Source: Gammaproteobacteria bacterium (GTDB lineage Bacteria; Pseudomonadota; Gammaproteobacteria; UBA4575). Taken from it: a stretch of 18,099 bases of DNA. Under the pieces are notes generated by a model. That model saw nothing but the letters and a program-made list of their open reading frames with translations. It ran no database searches and had not been told where the DNA came from. Below, piece by piece: positions 15,400-18,099 of the stretch (position 1 is its first letter; the number at the start of each line of letters is the position of its first letter). Location: contig JAPUHH010000139.1 in the NCBI GenBank assembly GCA_027297825.1, forward strand, positions 1 through 18,099, written 5' to 3'. The translations under genes were made by a program, and so were the position numbers.

Positions 15400-17655
15400 T
15401 TAGTTACTTTTATTTTTTTTACGCTTTTTACGTTTCTTGTTTTTTGAGTTTTTTGTTTTTCCATCTTTCTGACTCAGAATTTCTTCTAGCACAAAATCTA
15501 TTTTTCGCTCATCCAAACCCACACGAGCAACTACTACGGTAATTTCATCGCCTAAAGAATAGCGCTTCTTACTGCGCTCCCCATACAAGCAATACGATTG
15601 CTCATCGTAATGATAATAATCATTCTTTAAAGCCGTAACGTGAACCAAGCCCTCTATAAATACATCATTTAACGTAACAAAAAACCCAAACCCCATAACT
15701 GAATTAATCACACCGGAAAATGTTTGCCCTAGTTTATCCAGCATAAACTCGCACTTTAACCATGCATCTACATCGCGCGTAGCTTCATCCGCTCTGCGCT
15801 CACACATCGAACATTCCTCTCCCATAAGAAGTAGATCATTTTGAGAAAGCGGGAATGAATTGTTATTTTTTTCTTCGATTAAATGGCGAATCGTTCTATG
15901 CACAACTAAATCTGGATACCTGCGAATCGGCGAGGTGAAATGTGCATACAAAGGCAGCGCTAAGCCAAAGTGGCCAATACTGTCTGGGCTATAAACGGCT
16001 TGCGACATGGAACGCAGCAATACCATTTCAATAATGTGCTTATCTTTACGGCCCGAGATTTTTTTAATTACCGCCATATAATCACTTGGCTTCGGCTTGT
16101 CGGCCTTGGTAAAACTTATCGCCAATGTTTGCAGAAATTCTTTTAAATCTCTTAATTTTTCCGCAGTCGGGCCATCATGCACTCGGAATAATGTAGGCAA
16201 TTTTCGTTTTGTAATAAACTTTGCCGCCGCAACATTCGCACTAATCATGCACTCTTCAATAATCATATGCGCCTCGAACCGTTGGCGCGGCAGAATGGCT
16301 TCTATTTTTTTCTGTTGATCAAACTTAATGATCGTTTCTTTTGAGTCAAAATCAATTGCGCCACGTTTTTTACGTTGTTTACGTAAAGCGTTGTACACGC
16401 CTTGTAAATTTTCCAAATCAGGCAATAAATGTTGGCGCTTTTCTCGTGCCTCCGCATCTTTTACATAAAGTATTTGCTGCACTTCCTCGTAAGTGAGCCT
16501 AGCAGAAGAACGTATTACCGCATCATAAAAATTATTACTCTTTAGCTCACCCTCATCCGAGACAAACATTTCACAAACCATGCATAGACGATCCACATCA
16601 GGCCGTAAGGAACAAAGCCCATTAGATAGTTGCTCAGGTAACATGGGGATAACACGCTCTGGAAAATACACTGATGTGCTGCGTGTACGTGCTTCACCAT
16701 CTAAAGCAGAGTCTATTTGCACATAATGCGAGACATCTGCAATAGCTACCCATAGATGCCAGCCACTTCTACGTGGTTCGCAGTACACCGCATCATCAAA
16801 GTCTTTAGCATCACTGCCATCAATCGTAACGAATGCCAATTCGCGTAAATCTTTTCGACTTTTAAGTTGCTGCTGAATCGAATTCTCATCGAATTGATCC
16901 GCCTCCTGCAAAACTTCTTGCGACCATTTATAGGGAAGATCGTAAGAACGAATTGCAACATCAATTTCCATCCCCGGAGCAAGATGGTCACCAAGCACTT
17001 CACTAATTTCACCAATCGGCTGCCGTGATCTATTTGGCTGTTGAACAATTGCCACCACCACAAATTGTCCATTCGTAGCGCCATTCGTTTTCTCAGCGGG
17101 AATCATAATATCTTGATTCAAACGTTTGTTATCTGGCACCACAAAACCAATACCAGATTCTTTGTAATACCGTCCTACAACTTGTTTATTATGACGCTCA
17201 ATAATTTCAACAAGCTTGCCTTGTAATTTGCCGCGCTTAGATTTACCTGCGGGCCGCACAACTGCACGATCACCATGCAATAAGGTACGCATTTCAAATG
17301 GGGATAAGAATAGGTCCTCGCCACCTCCATCGGGAATCAAAAATCCAAACCCATCCGCATGACCCATTACTCTGCCACGCACCAAATCCACTTTAGAGAT
17401 CGGCAAATAATGATTTTGGCGGTTACGAATGAGTTGCCCATCGCGCTCCATCGCACCCAAACGTCGTGCCATAGCATCCGCGACCTGGTCTGAATCTACG
17501 CCTAACGCTTGATGTAAATAATTGAGTGATTGCGGACCTTCGCCATTCTCTAAAATCTCGAGAATGAGTTCTCGACTCGCAATCGGATTTTCATACTTAG
17601 CCGCTTCACGCTTGGCGTAGGGGTCGCTGAGTGTTTTTTTATTCTTACGTGCCAT
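15400..17655 (-). CDS. rnr: Ribonuclease R
   Basis: 3'-5' hydrolytic exoribonuclease that degrades structured RNA and takes part in rRNA and tmRNA quality control. It has 751 residues. A winged-helix N-terminus (about 25-85) is followed by cold-shock domains (about 88-230, with RGRVMGHADGFGFLIPD at 93-109). The RNB domain has catalytic aspartates in TIDGSDAKDFDDAVY (277-291) and HFTSPIRRYPDLVVHR later. An S1 domain (GVINSVMGFGFFVTL) precedes a Lys-rich tail ending KKRKKRKKNKSN, a normal RNase R feature. The ATG at 17655 lacks a good Shine-Dalgarno. It diverges from tRNA-Leu, and no E. coli-style nsrR gene precedes it. Confidence 0.96.
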   Translation of the reverse strand: MARKNKKTLSDPYAKREAAKYENPIASRELILEILENGEGPQSLNYLHQALGVDSDQVADAMARRLGAMERDGQLIRNRQNHYLPISKVDLVRGRVMGHADGFGFLIPDGGGEDLFLSPFEMRTLLHGDRAVVRPAGKSKRGKLQGKLVEIIERHNKQVVGRYYKESGIGFVVPDNKRLNQDIMIPAEKTNGATNGQFVVVAIVQQPNRSRQPIGEISEVLGDHLAPGMEIDVAIRSYDLPYKWSQEVLQEADQFDENSIQQQLKSRKDLRELAFVTIDGSDAKDFDDAVYCEPRRSGWHLWVAIADVSHYVQIDSALDGEARTRSTSVYFPERVIPMLPEQLSNGLCSLRPDVDRLCMVCEMFVSDEGELKSNNFYDAVIRSSARLTYEEVQQILYVKDAEAREKRQHLLPDLENLQGVYNALRKQRKKRGAIDFDSKETIIKFDQQKKIEAILPRQRFEAHMIIEECMISANVAAAKFITKRKLPTLFRVHDGPTAEKLRDLKEFLQTLAISFTKADKPKPSDYMAVIKKISGRKDKHIIEMVLLRSMSQAVYSPDSIGHFGLALPLYAHFTSPIRRYPDLVVHRTIRHLIEEKNNNSFPLSQNDLLLMGEECSMCERRADEATRDVDAWLKCEFMLDKLGQTFSGVINSVMGFGFFVTLNDVFIEGLVHVTALKNDYYHYDEQSYCLYGERSKKRYSLGDEITVVVARVGLDERKIDFVLEEILSQKDGKTKNSKNKKRKKRKKNKSN

Positions 17656-17730
17656 GGGAAACGCACTTTACTCTCTAAGCCCTGAAACTGAAAACTTTAT
17701 TAACTTTATGAAAAATGTACCGCTGCTACG

Positions 17731-17760
17731 TTGACAAACGAATCAGTGCTTCGCTAGAGT
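17731..17760 (+). promoter_or_regulatory. Promoter of tRNA-Leu
   Basis: A perfect TTGACA (17731-17736) lies 18 bp before TAGAGT (17755-17760), giving a transcript starting near 17767, about 38 nt before the tRNA. The DNA after the -10 (GCGACTCC) is GC-rich, as in stringently controlled stable-RNA promoters. Confidence 0.65.
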
Positions 17761-17769
17761 GCGACTCCT

Positions 17770-17783
17770 TCTGATCGATCAGA
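17770..17783. repeat. 14-bp perfect palindrome in tRNA leader
   Basis: TCTGATCGATCAGA is fully self-complementary and lies just after the expected transcription start and 21 nt before the tRNA. It may be part of the precursor 5' leader or a protein site. Its role is unknown. Confidence 0.4.
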
Positions 17784-17804
17784 TCCGTAAATTCGCAGCC
17801 CTAA

Positions 17805-17891
17805 GCCGAGGTGGCGAAATTGGTAGACGCGCTAGCTTCAGGTGCTAGTGGGAGCAATCCCGTGGAGGTTCAAGTCCTCTCCTCGGCACCA
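17805..17891 (+). tRNA. leu tRNA(CAG): tRNA-Leu (anticodon CAG)
   Basis: 87 nt including an encoded CCA. The acceptor stem is GCCGAGG (17805-17811) with CCTCGGC (17881-17887), followed by A then CCA. The D-stem is GCG/CGC with the GG of the D-loop. The anticodon stem CTAGC/GCTAG holds the loop TTCAGGT, anticodon CAG at 17839-17841, reading CUG. The long variable arm (TGGGAGCAATCCCGTG) is the class II hallmark of tRNA-Leu. The T-arm is GAGG-TTCAAGT-CCTC. Its 3' half is the probable attachment site for the integrase downstream. Confidence 0.97.
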
Positions 17892-17979
17892 CTTTTTGAA
17901 GCTTACCATGTAAAAACAAGCGGTTATATATAGACAATTGTTGCCTGAATCAATGGGTGCGTTACCAAGGTGCGTACTC

Positions 17980-18099
17980 ATGGCAACCCAAACACCGTCT
18001 TATATCACCAAGAATCGTCTTGGTATATATCTTTTCCAAATGAAACTTCCTGCTACTTTACGTTGTCTAATTACAAATAATAAAGTTCTGTTTCGCAAG
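17980..18099 (+). CDS. Tyrosine recombinase (integrase), N-terminal fragment
   Basis: The frame runs off the right edge; 40 codons are visible from the ATG at 17980, with another in-frame ATG at 17953. The residues ITKNRLGIYLFQMKLPATLR and then VLFRK match the N-terminal segment of phage/island tyrosine recombinases that reads like 'r.GiyyfR..iPadLR..i....F.kSL'. The catalytic R-H-R-Y domain is outside the window, so the call rests on this short motif plus position. It lies 88 nt after tRNA-Leu in the same direction, a common location for an island integrase that uses the tRNA 3' end as its attachment site. Confidence 0.65.
   Translation, partial: MATQTPSYITKNRLGIYLFQMKLPATLRCLITNNKVLFRK

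Noticed and set aside
17656..17730. rnr promoter
   Set aside because: Only poor hexamer pairs with bad spacing were found (TTGTCA without a suitable -10), so no site is claimed.
1..18099. CRISPR array, insertion sequence or rRNA
   Set aside because: No regularly spaced direct repeats, transposase gene or rRNA sequence was seen anywhere in the window.

Overview
The window is chromosomal DNA from a moderately AT-rich gammaproteobacterium. No closer taxon can be fixed by eye. The evidence is the conserved block rnr-rlmB then rpsF-rpsR-rplI-dnaB-alr, E. coli-like FadD, RlmB and YigB sequences, and a long IspG of the type seen outside the Enterobacteria. There is no priB between rpsF and rpsR. 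Instead a DUF2232 membrane-protein gene sits between rpsR and rplI.

Layout. Positions 1-736 hold the 3' part of a coiled-coil/helix-hairpin-helix protein whose start lies outside the window. Positions 737-891 hold an intergenic stem-loop element. Positions 892-2351 (minus) form a compact operon: yjbQ, a YigB-like HAD phosphatase, and a small membrane-anchored protein. ispG (2491-3708, plus) diverges from it and converges on a GGDEF/EAL gene (3801-5660, minus). Positions 5661-7383 are the least familiar part: one small minus-strand ORF and two plus-strand hypothetical genes. A DUF5658-like membrane protein follows (7384-7911, minus).

From 8085 to 17655 everything is on the minus strand. Read in transcription order it is rnr, rlmB, a promoter, then rpsF, rpsR, the DUF2232 gene, rplI, dnaB, alr (overlapping dnaB by 4 nt) and fadD. 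This groups RNA decay and 23S rRNA methylation, three ribosomal proteins, the replicative helicase, D-alanine supply and fatty-acid activation.

At the right edge a tRNA-Leu(CAG) gene with a good promoter is followed 88 nt later by the first 40 codons of what looks like a tyrosine recombinase. This is the usual boundary of a tRNA-integrated genomic island, and the cargo lies beyond the window.

No convincing new multi-gene system is visible. The items most worth a second look are the integrase next to tRNA-Leu, the orphan gene pair at 6150-7362, a GGDEF/EAL protein whose EAL active site is degenerate while its GGDEF half looks intact, and the intergenic stem-loop at 744-854.
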